From assembly GCA_016710595.1 (NCBI GenBank), contig JADJVM010000002.1, positions 106,909-170,908 on the forward strand: 64,000 nt of DNA. The letters are read 5' to 3'. Numbering within the stretch: position 1 is the first letter of the stretch; each line of letters opens with the position of its first letter. Below are positions 8,020 to 17,194 of this stretch, in pieces. Both the position numbers and the translations under genes were made by a program. The notes under the pieces are model-generated. The model was not told the DNA's origin, did not search any database, and saw nothing but the letters and a program-made list of their open reading frames with translations. This stretch comes from Niastella sp. (GTDB lineage: Bacteria > Bacteroidota > Bacteroidia > Chitinophagales > Chitinophagaceae).

Positions 8020-8784
8020 ATGCGTCACGGAAACAAAAAAAATAATTTAAGCCGTACAGCTTCTCACAGAAGAGCTTTATTGGCAAACCTGGGTAGCCAG
8101 TTAATCGAACACAAAAGGATTACCACTACATTGGCTAAAGCAAAAGCTTTACGTACTTATATTGAGCCATTGATTACGAAAACGAAAGCCACTAGTAGCG
8201 CTGCCGTTATTTCTCATAATCACCGTATCGTTTTTAGTCATTTAAACGATAAGGCAGCAGTAAAAGAACTGTTTACTGTAGTAGGACCTAAAGTTGCAGC
8301 ACGCCCCGGAGGTTATACCCGCATTATTAAGCTGGGTACCCGTGTGGGCGATAATGCAGAGCTGGCAATGATTGAACTGGTTGACTTTAATGAAATTTAT
8401 GGTAAAGGTATTAGCACAGAAGTTACACCTGCTAAGAAAACACGCCGTAGTAGTGCCAAAAAGAAAGCAGAAGAAACAGAAGAAGCTACCGTAACAACAG
8501 AAAAAGTACCCCGTAAAAAAGCCGCTAAAGGCGACGACCTGAAACTGATAGAAGGAATTGGCCCTAAAGGCGAAGAAGTATTACACGAAGCAGGCATCAA
8601 AACTTTTGCTGACCTGGCAGGAACTTCTGCTGAAAAAATTAAAGAAATTCTGGATGCCTCCGAAGGCCACTTTAATGCAGCAGATACCACTACCTGGGCA
8701 CAACAGGCACAAATGGCCGCAGATGGCAAATTTGATGAACTGAAAACCTGGCAAGATGAATTAAAAGGGGGAAAAGAAGCTTAA
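8020..8784 (+). CDS. rplQ: 50S ribosomal protein L17 with C-terminal helix-hairpin-helix extension
   Basis: Residues 1-130 are a complete L17 (MRHGNKKNNLSRTASHRRALLANL, RPGGYTRIIKLGTRVGDNAE). A Lys/Glu-rich linker (~133-170) follows, then a second domain of about 80 residues containing LKLIEGIGPKGEEVLHEAGI, the helix-hairpin-helix pattern of the HhH5/DUF4332-like class, ending in a helical region with WAQQAQMAADGKFDELKTW. The total of 254 residues is about twice the usual L17. HhH domains bind nucleic acid, so an extra rRNA contact is a reasonable inference. A strong terminator follows 20 bp downstream. Confidence 0.93.
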   Translation: MRHGNKKNNLSRTASHRRALLANLGSQLIEHKRITTTLAKAKALRTYIEPLITKTKATSSAAVISHNHRIVFSHLNDKAAVKELFTVVGPKVAARPGGYTRIIKLGTRVGDNAELAMIELVDFNEIYGKGISTEVTPAKKTRRSSAKKKAEETEEATVTTEKVPRKKAAKGDDLKLIEGIGPKGEEVLHEAGIKTFADLAGTSAEKIKEILDASEGHFNAADTTTWAQQAQMAADGKFDELKTWQDELKGGKEA

Positions 8785-8804
8785 TGAAAAATGAACTTTA
8801 ATAT

Positions 8805-8838
8805 AAAAGGCAAACTATTTTAGTTTGCCTTTTTTTTG
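8805..8838 (+). terminator. Rho-independent terminator of the alpha operon
   Basis: AAAAGGCAAACTA at 8805-8817 pairs perfectly over 13 bases with TAGTTTGCCTTTT at 8821-8833, loop TTT, running into a tract of Ts. Confidence 0.9.
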
Positions 8839-8890
8839 TGATGTTGGTAAACGGGGTAAAACCCAATGCAACAAATTATTTTCTTTGTAA

Positions 8891-8898
8891 TAATTTTG
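8891..8898 (+). promoter_or_regulatory. carA: -7 box of carA (TAATTTTG)
   Basis: A perfect TAnnTTTG ends at 8898. With the rnpB spacing, transcription would start at 8904, the A of the chosen ATG, implying a leaderless mRNA. No convincing TTTG -33 element is seen at the right distance. Confidence 0.5.
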
Positions 8899-8903
8899 AA
8901 GAT

Positions 8904-9995
8904 ATGAATCAACAGCAGCAAGCCATATTATTATTGGCAGATGGAACCACACTTACCGGCAAGGCATTTGGTAAAATGGGGACCTGTACCGGCGAAATTT
9001 GCTTTAATACAGGTATGACGGGATACCAGGAAGTATTTACAGATCCCAGTTATTACGGCCAAATTCTTATTATGAATGCTGTACATGTAGGCAACTACGG
9101 CGTAAAGCCCGAAGACGTGGAAAGTAACAGTGTAAAAGTAAAAGGTGTTATTGGTTGCAACCTGGAAGAAAGGTATAGCCGCAAATTATCTGATAAATCA
9201 TTGCAAGAATATTTTGAAGAACAAAATGTAGTGGCCATTGACAGGGTAGATACCCGGGCACTCGTTTTGCATGTTAGGAATTTTGGCGCTATGAATTGTA
9301 TTATTTCTTCAGAAATTACAGATATCAAGGAGTTGCAAAATTTATTAAACCAGGTTCCTTCTATGGATGGCTTAGAACTGGCATCGGAAGTAAGTACTAC
9401 CAGTACTTATACCTTGGGCAATCCAGAAAGCGCTTACCGGGTTGCTGTTTTGGATTTTGGGATCAAAAAAAATATTTTAAACTGCCTGGTCACCCGGGGA
9501 GCGTATATAAAAGTTTTTCCTGCAAAAACAAATTTTGAAACACTTGAAACATTTGAACCGCATGGTTATTTTATCAGTAACGGGCCCGGCGACCCGGCAC
9601 CTATGGACTATGCCATACAAACAGTAAAAAAGATATTAACTACCAATAAACCATTTTTTGGTATCTGCCTGGGACACCAGTTACTGGCTTTGGCAAATGA
9701 TATTCCTACATTTAAAATGCATCATGGCCATCGTGGATTAAATCATCCTGTAAAAAATATAATAACGGGTAAATGTGAGATCACAACACAAAACCATGGG
9801 TTTGGAATACAACCCGATGCCGTAAAGGCCAATCCTAATATTGAGATCACGCATGTAAATTTAAATGATAATAGTATTGAAGGCATCCGCATCAAAAATA
9901 AAAAAGCCTTTTCTGTGCAATATCACCCCGAAGCCACACCCGGCCCGCACGACAGCCGTTACTTGTTCGATGAATTTATTGGGATGATGGGGTAG
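8904..9995 (+). CDS. carA: Carbamoyl-phosphate synthase small subunit
   Basis: The protein supplies ammonia from glutamine to carbamoyl phosphate synthesis for pyrimidines and arginine. The N-terminal CarA domain (TTLTGKAFGKMGTCTGEICFNTGMTGYQEVFTDPSY) is followed by a class I glutamine amidotransferase: FISNGPGDP, nucleophile Cys in GICLGHQLLALA, and HPEATPGPHDS with the catalytic His-Glu pair. The frame stays open upstream to 8838, but the ATG at 8904 fits family length (363 aa) and sits just behind the TAATTTTG box. carB is not in the window. Confidence 0.95.
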   Translation: MNQQQQAILLLADGTTLTGKAFGKMGTCTGEICFNTGMTGYQEVFTDPSYYGQILIMNAVHVGNYGVKPEDVESNSVKVKGVIGCNLEERYSRKLSDKSLQEYFEEQNVVAIDRVDTRALVLHVRNFGAMNCIISSEITDIKELQNLLNQVPSMDGLELASEVSTTSTYTLGNPESAYRVAVLDFGIKKNILNCLVTRGAYIKVFPAKTNFETLETFEPHGYFISNGPGDPAPMDYAIQTVKKILTTNKPFFGICLGHQLLALANDIPTFKMHHGHRGLNHPVKNIITGKCEITTQNHGFGIQPDAVKANPNIEITHVNLNDNSIEGIRIKNKKAFSVQYHPEATPGPHDSRYLFDEFIGMMG

Positions 9996-10657
9996 GGTTA
10001 TGTTTCAGATGATGTTGTTAAGTTTATAAATCAAACGTTGCTAACTACTGCAGAATGAATGATGCTGTATTTTTGCAAGAATTTATGACCATTAGAGATA
10101 CCAAAATCGGCTGTTATCTAACTTATATTTTCCTTTGTTTTTAATCAACCAGTGTTTGCATGCGATTATCAGGCTTGTATCAAGTGCACCCTCCATCCAA
10201 TCAAAGGGAATAGCATTAGCTAGCTGTTTAAAATTTTCATTTTTTATTAATCTTTTTAACTCTGCTAATAAGGGATATGCCATTCTAACGCTCGGTTTTC
10301 GTCCTGCAATTATTGATATAGTTAAGCTTGTATCCAGCCAGTTGTGCAACTCAAAAATGCTTTCTTGTGTTGCAAAATAAATTAAGCGGCGTCCTGCAAA
10401 GTGTAATGATTAATTACTTCCCAGGATCGTCTCCATTAAGTGACGTTAAGTTATTGTAATTGAAAACAAAAAAATCTGAAATATATTTTTTCAAGAGTGC
10501 AATACCTGTGAAGATGACCTATACAGGATACCGGGAGCAAAAAAAGAAATATTGTGGAATGATACGCAACGTCCTATTCGAGAGACAGTGCCGTGAAATC
10601 AAATATTTATTACAAACCCACTTTTTAAATTATACATTCTACATTATCAATTATACA
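9996..10657. other. Long intergenic region between carA and mqnD
   Basis: About 660 bases with no confident gene. It holds a TAnnTTTG box (TATTTTTG, 10068-10075) followed by a 19-codon frame from 10085 ending at 10144, and on the minus strand a protein-like open frame at 10092-10409. Near 10625-10660 the phrase aattatacatt occurs twice. The region looks like degraded coding DNA. Confidence 0.4.
10092..10349 (-). pseudogene. Orphan protein-like frame without an ATG, possible gene remnant
   Basis: On the minus strand the frame is open from 10409 down to a stop at 10092. The translation looks protein-like, with charged helical segments (AYPLLAELKRLIKNENFKQLA) and two echoing phrases (LDTSLTISI and LDTSLIIAC). 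The only near-start codon is TTG at 10349, and sequence upstream of it remains protein-like (YFATQESIFEL). I do not recognise the family. A decayed gene fragment is the simplest reading, but it may also be chance. Confidence 0.25.
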
Positions 10658-11482
10658 TTAAACAAAAACATCTTCCCTATTTATCGAAATATTTTTCAGT
10701 TGACCATATACATCCATCAGGCGCAGTACGGCTTTGTGACCGGTGGGGCCCAGGTTTTTTGAGTAATCGTTTACATAAAGTTCTATATGTTTTCGCATAA
10801 CATCTTCACTCATTTCCTGCGAATGGTTGCATATATAATCATTCAGTTGCGGCCAATTTGTATGGGCAATCTCAATGCTTTTTTGTATGAGCCGGTCAAT
10901 TTTTAGTTGTATTGATTTGTCTATATTTTTTGAGACCACAATGCCGCCCAGTGGTATGGGCGCTTTTATTTGTTGTTCCCAAAAATCGCCGAGGTCTATT
11001 ATTTTATGTAATCCTTTTTCAGCATAAGTAAACCGGTTTTCATGAATGATAACCCCAGGCCCATTACCGGACTGTACATATTCTTCTATTTGATCGTAAC
11101 GTAAAAATATTTTGTTTTTATGATTTGGATATGCCAAAGAAAAAAGAAGATGTGCCGTAGTATTTTCACCCGGAATCGCAATGGTTTCTAATGCTAATGC
11201 AGCATCGTTTTGTTTATTTTTTGTAATGAGCAATGGCCCCACACCATTGCCCAAAGCACTACCACTATTTAAAACTTTATATTGCGAAGTTACTAATGGT
11301 AACACGCCATAGCTAATTTTTGTAACGGGTAATTTGCCTTGTATTGCCCATTCATTAAGGGTTTGTACATCTTCCAGTACCGGTAAAAAATGTATTCCTT
11401 CGGTATCTATCTTATTGTTTACAAGGGCATCAAAAATAAAAGTATCATTGGGGCATGGAGAAAACCCGATGGGTATATTCAT
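10658..11482 (-). CDS. mqnD: 1,4-dihydroxy-6-naphthoate synthase (futalosine pathway)
   Basis: The 274-residue protein has the MqnD periplasmic-binding-like fold: MNIPIGFSPCPNDTFIFDALV at the start, VQTLNEWAIQG, TKISYGVLP, and GNGVGPLLI. MqnD converts cyclic dehypoxanthinyl futalosine to 1,4-dihydroxy-6-naphthoate in menaquinone synthesis. The frame extends nine codons upstream, but the ATG at 11482 matches the family start. No other mqn gene is adjacent. Confidence 0.9.
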   Translation of the reverse strand: MNIPIGFSPCPNDTFIFDALVNNKIDTEGIHFLPVLEDVQTLNEWAIQGKLPVTKISYGVLPLVTSQYKVLNSGSALGNGVGPLLITKNKQNDAALALETIAIPGENTTAHLLFSLAYPNHKNKIFLRYDQIEEYVQSGNGPGVIIHENRFTYAEKGLHKIIDLGDFWEQQIKAPIPLGGIVVSKNIDKSIQLKIDRLIQKSIEIAHTNWPQLNDYICNHSQEMSEDVMRKHIELYVNDYSKNLGPTGHKAVLRLMDVYGQLKNISINREDVFV

Positions 11483-11612
11483 TTCATTTGGTTTAAAAGA
11501 ACAATGCAAATTTACAACATGGCCGGTGGATTTTAATTATGAGGTTTGCGAAATCATATATGGAAAGCTAAAAAGATGATGAATGTTATTTAACTTGCAA
11601 ATAAAAAATATC

Positions 11613-12107
11613 ATGTCCGTACAAGTAGGGGTCATTATGGGGAGCCAAAGTGATTTGGTTGTAATGCAGGCAGCAGGAGATATCCTGAAACAGTTTGAGA
11701 TTGAATTTGAAATCTCAATTGTATCTGCCCATCGTACGCCTGATAGGATGCGCAGCTATGCTACAGAAGCGTATGCAAGAGGCATCAGGGTAATTATTGC
11801 CGGTGCCGGTGGTGCTGCTCATTTACCGGGTATGATCGCCGCTTATACATGTTTACCGGTAATTGGCGTGCCGGTAAAATCATCGAACTCTATAGATGGA
11901 TGGGACTCTGTACTTTCTATATTACAAATGCCGCCTGGCGTACCCGTTGCAACTGTAGCTTTGAATGCAGCTAAAAATGCAGGCATTTTAGCTGCTCAAA
12001 TTTTAGCAGGAGCAGATGATAAAGTGTATCAAAAATTGCTTCAATATAAAGAACAATTAAGGGCCGATGTAATGCTTATGGAAAATCAAATAAAATCTAA
12101 TTCCTAA
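11613..12107 (+). CDS. purE: 5-(carboxyamino)imidazole ribonucleotide mutase
   Basis: The 164-residue class I PurE shows VGVIMGSQSDLVVMQAAGDIL, ISVVSAHRTPDR-like SAHRTPDRM, and the glycine-rich AGAGGAAHLPGMIAAYTCLPVIGVPV. It shifts the carboxylate of N5-CAIR to C4 in purine synthesis. The frame opens at 11583, but the ATG at 11613 (MSVQVGV) fits the family. Its end overlaps the convergent membrane protein gene by 11 bp. Confidence 0.95.
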   Translation: MSVQVGVIMGSQSDLVVMQAAGDILKQFEIEFEISIVSAHRTPDRMRSYATEAYARGIRVIIAGAGGAAHLPGMIAAYTCLPVIGVPVKSSNSIDGWDSVLSILQMPPGVPVATVALNAAKNAGILAAQILAGADDKVYQKLLQYKEQLRADVMLMENQIKSNS

Positions 12108-12450
12108 GTTTTTTCAATTTTAATGAAGCTCCGGCTGCAGCTGCTAAACCCGCTACAACAGCACCAATAAAGCTGGTGACCAGGATTAGCATAAAAGGGT
12201 TATCCGTTTGTAAAATAATTTGTGATACTTTATGTGCTAGTATATCTTCATTTTTTGAACTGATGTACTGGCTTAATGCAAACCATAAAATAAAGACAGC
12301 TAAAAATCCACTTAAAAATGCCCAACCTATTTTTTGAGAAATGAGTAAGGCAACTAAGAATGCAGCAATGGCGATTGACCACCAGGGTAAAAACAAGCAG
12401 GCTGAATAACTTAATAAAGCAGTAAGTATAAGTGATGTTATAAATTTCAT
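12097..12450 (-). CDS. Small hypothetical membrane protein, 117 aa
   Basis: The protein has about four hydrophobic segments (residues ~4-20, 22-38, 45-63, 87-108) and a basic C-terminus (KLKKLRN), so it is probably an inner-membrane protein. No catalytic motif is visible and I recognise no family. It lies 18 bp downstream of the penicillin-acylase gene on the same strand, suggesting co-transcription. Confidence 0.6.
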   Translation of the reverse strand: MKFITSLILTALLSYSACLFLPWWSIAIAAFLVALLISQKIGWAFLSGFLAVFILWFALSQYISSKNEDILAHKVSQIILQTDNPFMLILVTSFIGAVVAGLAAAAGASLKLKKLRN

Positions 12451-12468
12451 GAATATCTTTTGTGAGGG

Positions 12469-14907
12469 TTAAGCTTTTTTGGAACTAAAATGCATCGTCC
12501 ATTTTATCCGTGCGTCCTTTACTTCTTCTTTTGTCATCATCCACAGGCTATAGTATTTTCCCGCAGCCCATTGGTCAATAAAATTATCATAGAATTTACT
12601 GCCCGGGTTCCCGCTTTGCCCACCGGGATACACACCATACGCTTCGGTTTGCGGGGTAAGACTTACCACCATCCGCCAACTGGGGCCATGATTTTTTTTG
12701 GTTGCATTTATAATATGTTCCCCACCGCCAATGGGAATGTTTAGCCTGTTTAAAGCCGGTATTACTTTGGTTAAGTGATCTATTTCTGTTGCTTTATATA
12801 ATGCCCAGGGTAATTCTTTTGCAATTTCAATGGTGCTTAATTCTTTTCCAGCCGCTAAAAAAGCTTGCGTAGTAACATCGCTGAGCGTTTCTTTTTGCAC
12901 TGTATTTATGTTATCTATAAACTTATAAGAACTATCTCTTAATATAGCTTCTTCCAATGTGCTTTCTTGTGGCTGCAATACGCCATCCGGTACTTTTGCA
13001 AATTCATCGCCAAAAACGGCAGTCTTAAACTTATTCCAAAATATATAAAATACGGTTGCACCTTTTGAATCAGCATCATTTCTTAAATCCCAATTTCTTA
13101 AAATTTTCAGGTATTCCTGGTCTTTGCCGGTAAGGGTGGTAGCATCTATATTTTTTAGGAGTACGGGCATTACTGTTTCGGCAAACACATTGTAGTTATT
13201 ATTTTGCATCTGCATCATATCTTGTGGGGTAATTTGCTCCATGCTACGCAATAAACGGTTTATTATAATACCTCTTGACGAAGGATAATTGCGACCCAGG
13301 TAATAGGGATAATCATCCTGGACGGGGCGCTGATTGGCGCTACTAATAAAACCCCTTTCAGGATTGTATTGATATGGAACTTCAGCTTGCGGAATAATAC
13401 CCTGCCACATATAACTACTGTCTTGCCCCGGCATAATAAAATCTCCCTGGCCCGTCCATTTTGCAGGCCAGGCACCCTGGGTACGAATTGCAATATCTCC
13501 ATTTTTACATGCAAAGGCAACATTCTGTCCTGGCACTTCAAGTTTCATGCATGCTTCCTTATAATCTTCATAATTTTTTGCACGGTTCAGTTTATTAAAA
13601 ATGAGCAGTTCATTGCTTGCATCATGGGCTTTCCATCGTACTGCATAATTTTTTTTGCTGCCATCTTTTTTCCCGGCAAATGATTTGTCATACATTACCG
13701 GCCCAAAAATAGTGTAAGCCACGGTATCGTAGAAATTAGGCTTACCTGCAATTTTTATTTCTTCTATTCTAAAAGTTGTTTTTTTCCATTCATTGTTAAA
13801 CCAATATTCCTGGCGGCGATCGTCTTTAAATTTTATTTCATAATAATCCCTTACATCCCGTCCTCCATTGGTAAAGCCAAATGCACAACTATCATTATAC
13901 CCAATGATAACACCCGGGGCGCCAGGAAAACTTACTCCATAGGCATTAAATTCCGGTGTGCTTATTTGTATTTCGTACCACAATGAAGGAAGGTTTAAAC
14001 CCAGGTGCGGATCGTTGCATAAAATAGGGTATCCACTCTTTGTTTTTTTTCCGCTCACGGCCCAGTTGTTGCTCCCGTTGGCAGGGTTTGGTTTTTCATT
14101 TTCAATCACCTGAACATCTCCTTTAAGATAAACAGAATCTACATTTGCCGGGGCTTTCACATGGATGGAGGGTTCGGGGAATATGGTTCCTTTTGGAATG
14201 ATAGGGTCTGCTGAATCCTGTAATACAGGGTACAATAAATTCATATCTGTAGAATCAAAATAACTACGGGCATGTTCCATTTCAAAATCTGTTTCAGAAG
14301 AAGCGAGATCGTAACTCATATATTTTAAAAATAATGCAGAGCGTAAATTACTCCAGGCACGGGGTTTAAAACCCATCAGTTTATATTCAAATGGTAAACT
14401 ACTTTCTGTAAGTGAATTGATATATTCATTTACGCCGGCTGTATAAGCATCGCAACTAGCCCTGGTAGCTGGGTTTGCTTCCATTTCTTTCAATGCATTT
14501 TCTGCACCATATACCATGCCCAATCGCCTGAATTCCCGATCGTGTGCCAAACCTTTTTCTCCAATTACTTCACTCACTTCACCGGCGGCAGCACGGGTTT
14601 GCAGGTCCATTTGCCATAATCTGAACTTTGCATGCAAATAGCCCTGTATAAAATAAGCGTCATTTTCCTGCTCCACAAAAATATGTGGTACCAGGCGTTC
14701 ATCTATATAAACAGATGCATTTCCTTTTAATTGCGGAAAACTAAGGTCTTCAGAAAAATTTTCATTTACATCTTCAGCATTTTGCCAAAGCCCCGATTGC
14801 GGAGCAAGAAGTTTACCCAATGGTGCAGGCAATACCCATTTTGTATTTAATATGATAATAAAACCAATGGTAAGGATACTGAATAGTAAAAAAGATATAA
14901 TTCTCAT
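12469..14907 (-). CDS. Penicillin acylase family protein (Ntn hydrolase)
   Basis: The 812-residue protein begins with an N-terminal membrane or signal segment (residues 4-20). It has the alpha-chain motif FIQGYLHAKFRLWQMDLQTRAAAGEVSE, and after a spacer NGSNNWAVSG, where Ser279 would become the N-terminal nucleophile of the beta chain after autoproteolysis. NDPHLGLNLPSLWYEI follows. Family members hydrolyse amide bonds of beta-lactams, acyl-homoserine lactones or other acyl amides; the substrate here is unknown. Location should be periplasmic. Confidence 0.9.
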   Translation of the reverse strand: MRIISFLLFSILTIGFIIILNTKWVLPAPLGKLLAPQSGLWQNAEDVNENFSEDLSFPQLKGNASVYIDERLVPHIFVEQENDAYFIQGYLHAKFRLWQMDLQTRAAAGEVSEVIGEKGLAHDREFRRLGMVYGAENALKEMEANPATRASCDAYTAGVNEYINSLTESSLPFEYKLMGFKPRAWSNLRSALFLKYMSYDLASSETDFEMEHARSYFDSTDMNLLYPVLQDSADPIIPKGTIFPEPSIHVKAPANVDSVYLKGDVQVIENEKPNPANGSNNWAVSGKKTKSGYPILCNDPHLGLNLPSLWYEIQISTPEFNAYGVSFPGAPGVIIGYNDSCAFGFTNGGRDVRDYYEIKFKDDRRQEYWFNNEWKKTTFRIEEIKIAGKPNFYDTVAYTIFGPVMYDKSFAGKKDGSKKNYAVRWKAHDASNELLIFNKLNRAKNYEDYKEACMKLEVPGQNVAFACKNGDIAIRTQGAWPAKWTGQGDFIMPGQDSSYMWQGIIPQAEVPYQYNPERGFISSANQRPVQDDYPYYLGRNYPSSRGIIINRLLRSMEQITPQDMMQMQNNNYNVFAETVMPVLLKNIDATTLTGKDQEYLKILRNWDLRNDADSKGATVFYIFWNKFKTAVFGDEFAKVPDGVLQPQESTLEEAILRDSSYKFIDNINTVQKETLSDVTTQAFLAAGKELSTIEIAKELPWALYKATEIDHLTKVIPALNRLNIPIGGGEHIINATKKNHGPSWRMVVSLTPQTEAYGVYPGGQSGNPGSKFYDNFIDQWAAGKYYSLWMMTKEEVKDARIKWTMHFSSKKA

Positions 14908-14968
14908 AGCAATATTTAAAACTGTAAGATAGCAAAATTTGAAAGATGGATTATGCTATTTTTACAAG

Positions 14969-15586
14969 ATGGAAAAATCGCTTGTCAATAATGATGTAAA
15001 GAATATCCTGGGGCTGCAATTACCTACTGATCCCCGTTGGGTAAATCTTGCAGCTATTAGCCTGGCTGAAATATTAACCGATCATGCTTATTGCGAACAA
15101 AAAGCAGCAACCACCTGCATTTCATTAATTCAAAAAAATCCAGAAAAAAAAATATTGGTTGAATCCCTAAGCCCAATTGTTACAGAGGAATGGGGGCATT
15201 TTAGAATGGTGCTGGCAGAAATTTATAAACGGGGCCTTATCCTGGGCCGCCAAAGAAAAGATGTATATGTAAACAAACTGTTAGATTTTCAAAAAAAAGG
15301 GGGTAGCCCTACAGAAAGATTTTTAGATCAAATGCTTATTATGGCATTGATAGAAGCACGCAGTTGCGAACGTTTTAAAAGATTAAGCGAAGGTATGGAG
15401 GATGCATACCTGCGTAAATTTTATCGCCGGTTTATGGAAAGTGAAGCTGGCCATTATACTTTATTTATTACCCTTGCCGAACATTATATTGATAAGCCTA
15501 CGGTTCGTAAGCGTTGGAAACAATGGCTTGAATATGAAAAAGAGCTCATGAAAAGCGAAGCCGTAAGGGGAGACCGCATTCATTAA
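14969..15586 (+). CDS. miaE: tRNA-(ms2io6A)-hydroxylase
   Basis: The 205-residue four-helix di-iron protein has the ligand motifs of MiaE: an Asp-His-x-x-x-Glu stretch (DHAYCEQKAA), EEWGHFRMV, IEARSCERFKRL and ESEAGHYTLF. It hydroxylates the isopentenyl group at A37 of tRNAs. The miaA product, which makes the precursor, is encoded at 54385; miaB is not seen. The frame opens at a TTG (14939), but the ATG at 14969 gives the family start. The upstream TATTTTTA is a near-consensus -7 box very close to the ATG. Confidence 0.9.
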   Translation: MEKSLVNNDVKNILGLQLPTDPRWVNLAAISLAEILTDHAYCEQKAATTCISLIQKNPEKKILVESLSPIVTEEWGHFRMVLAEIYKRGLILGRQRKDVYVNKLLDFQKKGGSPTERFLDQMLIMALIEARSCERFKRLSEGMEDAYLRKFYRRFMESEAGHYTLFITLAEHYIDKPTVRKRWKQWLEYEKELMKSEAVRGDRIH

Positions 15587-15598
15587 ACAATCTATTTT

Positions 15599-16090
15599 TT
15601 ACTTAAGATCAGAGCTACCAAAAGAAAGTGGGAGCAGGAACACCGCTTTATCTAATACGATCACTTTCCCGGTTTTGCCGGTAAGGATTAACCGCATTGG
15701 CTTACCGGTGCGGTCTTCAAATTCTTTTAAAGCCTGGCGGCACATGCCACAGGGGCTAATGGGGTGATTGCTTTCTCCATTTTTGTTATCATAGCTTATG
15801 GCCATTGTTTTAATGGGCATACCCCGATACATAACGGCAGCAGTTCCTAATAACACTCTTTCTGCACAAGTACCTACCGGGTAAGATGCATTCTCCTGGT
15901 TAGTTCCTTTAATGATTTGCCCGTTTGATAATATCGCTGCTGCGCCAACAAAAAAATTACTGTAAGGGGCATAAGCATTTGCAGTAATGGCCCGGGCTTC
16001 TTCTACCAATTTTTTATCTTCTTCTTGTAAAGCTTCAGAAGAGTCAAATATTTCGTAAGCTAATTTTAGTTCTTCCTTCATAACATACAT
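15599..16090 (-). CDS. cdd: Cytidine deaminase
   Basis: The 163-residue enzyme has the zinc site of cytidine deaminases: Cys75 and catalytic Glu77 in GTCAERV, and Cys114 and Cys117 in SPCGMCRQ. YAPYSNFFVGAA is the usual substrate-binding segment. It converts cytidine and deoxycytidine to uridine forms in pyrimidine salvage. The start could be the ATG at 16090 or the one at 16081. It converges on miaE with a 12-bp gap. Confidence 0.95.
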   Translation of the reverse strand: MYVMKEELKLAYEIFDSSEALQEEDKKLVEEARAITANAYAPYSNFFVGAAAILSNGQIIKGTNQENASYPVGTCAERVLLGTAAVMYRGMPIKTMAISYDNKNGESNHPISPCGMCRQALKEFEDRTGKPMRLILTGKTGKVIVLDKAVFLLPLSFGSSDLK

Positions 16091-16193
16091 TCGTTAAAAA
16101 ATGCCGGGGGTACCGGCTTGCTTTAATGTTGTAAATTAACGATAAATCATGAATATCAGCAAAAATCCATTTAGGATACTTATGCGGATATCG

Positions 16194-16201
16194 TAGCTTT
16201 G
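16194..16201 (+). promoter_or_regulatory. rnpB: -7 box of rnpB (TAGCTTTG)
   Basis: A perfect TAnnTTTG ends six bases before the first paired base of RNase P RNA at 16207. A TTTA at 16170-16173 lies 20 bases upstream in the -33 position. Because the RNA 5' end is defined by its P1 helix, this site calibrates box-to-start spacing for the window. Confidence 0.65.
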
Positions 16202-16206
16202 TATTT

Positions 16207-16581
16207 CTGTCAGCCGGTTACCGCTTTTTTAATTAAAAGAGGAAAGTCCGGACAGCATAGGGTAGCATACCGGTTAATAGCCGGCCTCTTACGAAAGTGA
16301 GGGGAGATAGTGCCACAGAAAATTACCGCCGCACAGCAATGTGGGGTAAGGGTGAAAATGTGAGGTAAGGGCTCACAGCATTTTCCGGTAACGGGTAATG
16401 GGGGTAAACCTTCTGCGCTGAAATGCTATGTAAACCGGCCTTTGAGGGTAGCCCGCTCAAGCTTCAGCAATGAACAGGCCGGAGGGTAAGCAGCTAGATT
16501 GAAACAGCAATGTTTCAACCAGATAAATGGTAACCGTTCCGGTGCAAACCGGGATCACAGAATCCGGCTTATGGCTGACAG
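16207..16581 (+). ncRNA. rnpB: RNase P RNA, bacterial class A
   Basis: About 375 bases with the conserved landmarks of RNase P RNA: GAGGAAAGTCCGGACA near the 5' end, GAAAGTGAGGGGAGATAGTGCCACAGAAA, GGTAAGGGTGAAA, and the 3' ACAGAATCCGGCTTA. The ends CTGTCAGCC (16207-16215) and GGCTGACAG (16573-16581) form helix P1. It is the catalytic RNA that trims tRNA 5' leaders. A T-rich stretch follows, without a clear terminator hairpin. Confidence 0.95.
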
Positions 16582-16645
16582 AATTTTTATTTTACCCGGC
16601 TTAAAAAAGTGGATGGAATAATTCATTACACGACGAAATTTTTAT

Positions 16646-17128
16646 ATGATCGAATACAAGAAGAATACTATAAAAGACGCAGGATCAGTATTTATAGTAA
16701 GTGAGTCGAGATGGATCAATTTATTTGTTGGCATTTTTTTATCCATTCTTTCTTTAATAACTGTTTACTACAATAATTTTAATTTTAATGTGGGGATAGA
16801 AATTTATATTTTATACCTTTTTATTTTGCCTGGCGCATACTTTATTTATAAGGCTATTGTAAAAAAGCAAATCATTGTTATAAATAAATATGGCTTTTTC
16901 TATCATGGAAAATTATTAACCAATTGGCAAAACTTTATTACTGCCCGGTACGACCAGGAAGAAAAAACCTGGACCATACAAGATAATTTTGTGTTATTTA
17001 TTGAATATTTTAAACCTGGGTTTCCTAAAAGTTTTATTTCAAAAATACCTTTAACGAATACACAAGATAAAAGCGAAGAAGAAATAATTGCAGCGATCCG
17101 TTTCTTTGTAACAAATTACAAATCTTGA
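16646..17128 (+). CDS. Hypothetical membrane protein, 160 aa
   Basis: Two hydrophobic segments (residues ~26-43 and ~52-68) are followed by a soluble C-terminal part of about 90 residues with alternating hydrophobic residues (IIVINKYGFFYHGKLL, NFVLFIEYF). This layout resembles small bacterial proteins with a membrane hairpin plus a PH-like domain, but I cannot assign a family. It stands alone between rnpB and the biotin carrier gene. Confidence 0.6.
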   Translation: MIEYKKNTIKDAGSVFIVSESRWINLFVGIFLSILSLITVYYNNFNFNVGIEIYILYLFILPGAYFIYKAIVKKQIIVINKYGFFYHGKLLTNWQNFITARYDQEEKTWTIQDNFVLFIEYFKPGFPKSFISKIPLTNTQDKSEEEIIAAIRFFVTNYKS

Positions 17129-17194
17129 AGCACCCCCGGCGCCGGTTAATATCATTGTGTAAAATGAGTTAACTTTCCAATATAAAATACAAGG

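Noticed and set aside
10460..10762. Plus-strand 100-codon frame in the carA-mqnD gap
   Set aside because: It runs into the antisense of mqnD, has poor composition and no promoter; treated as chance.
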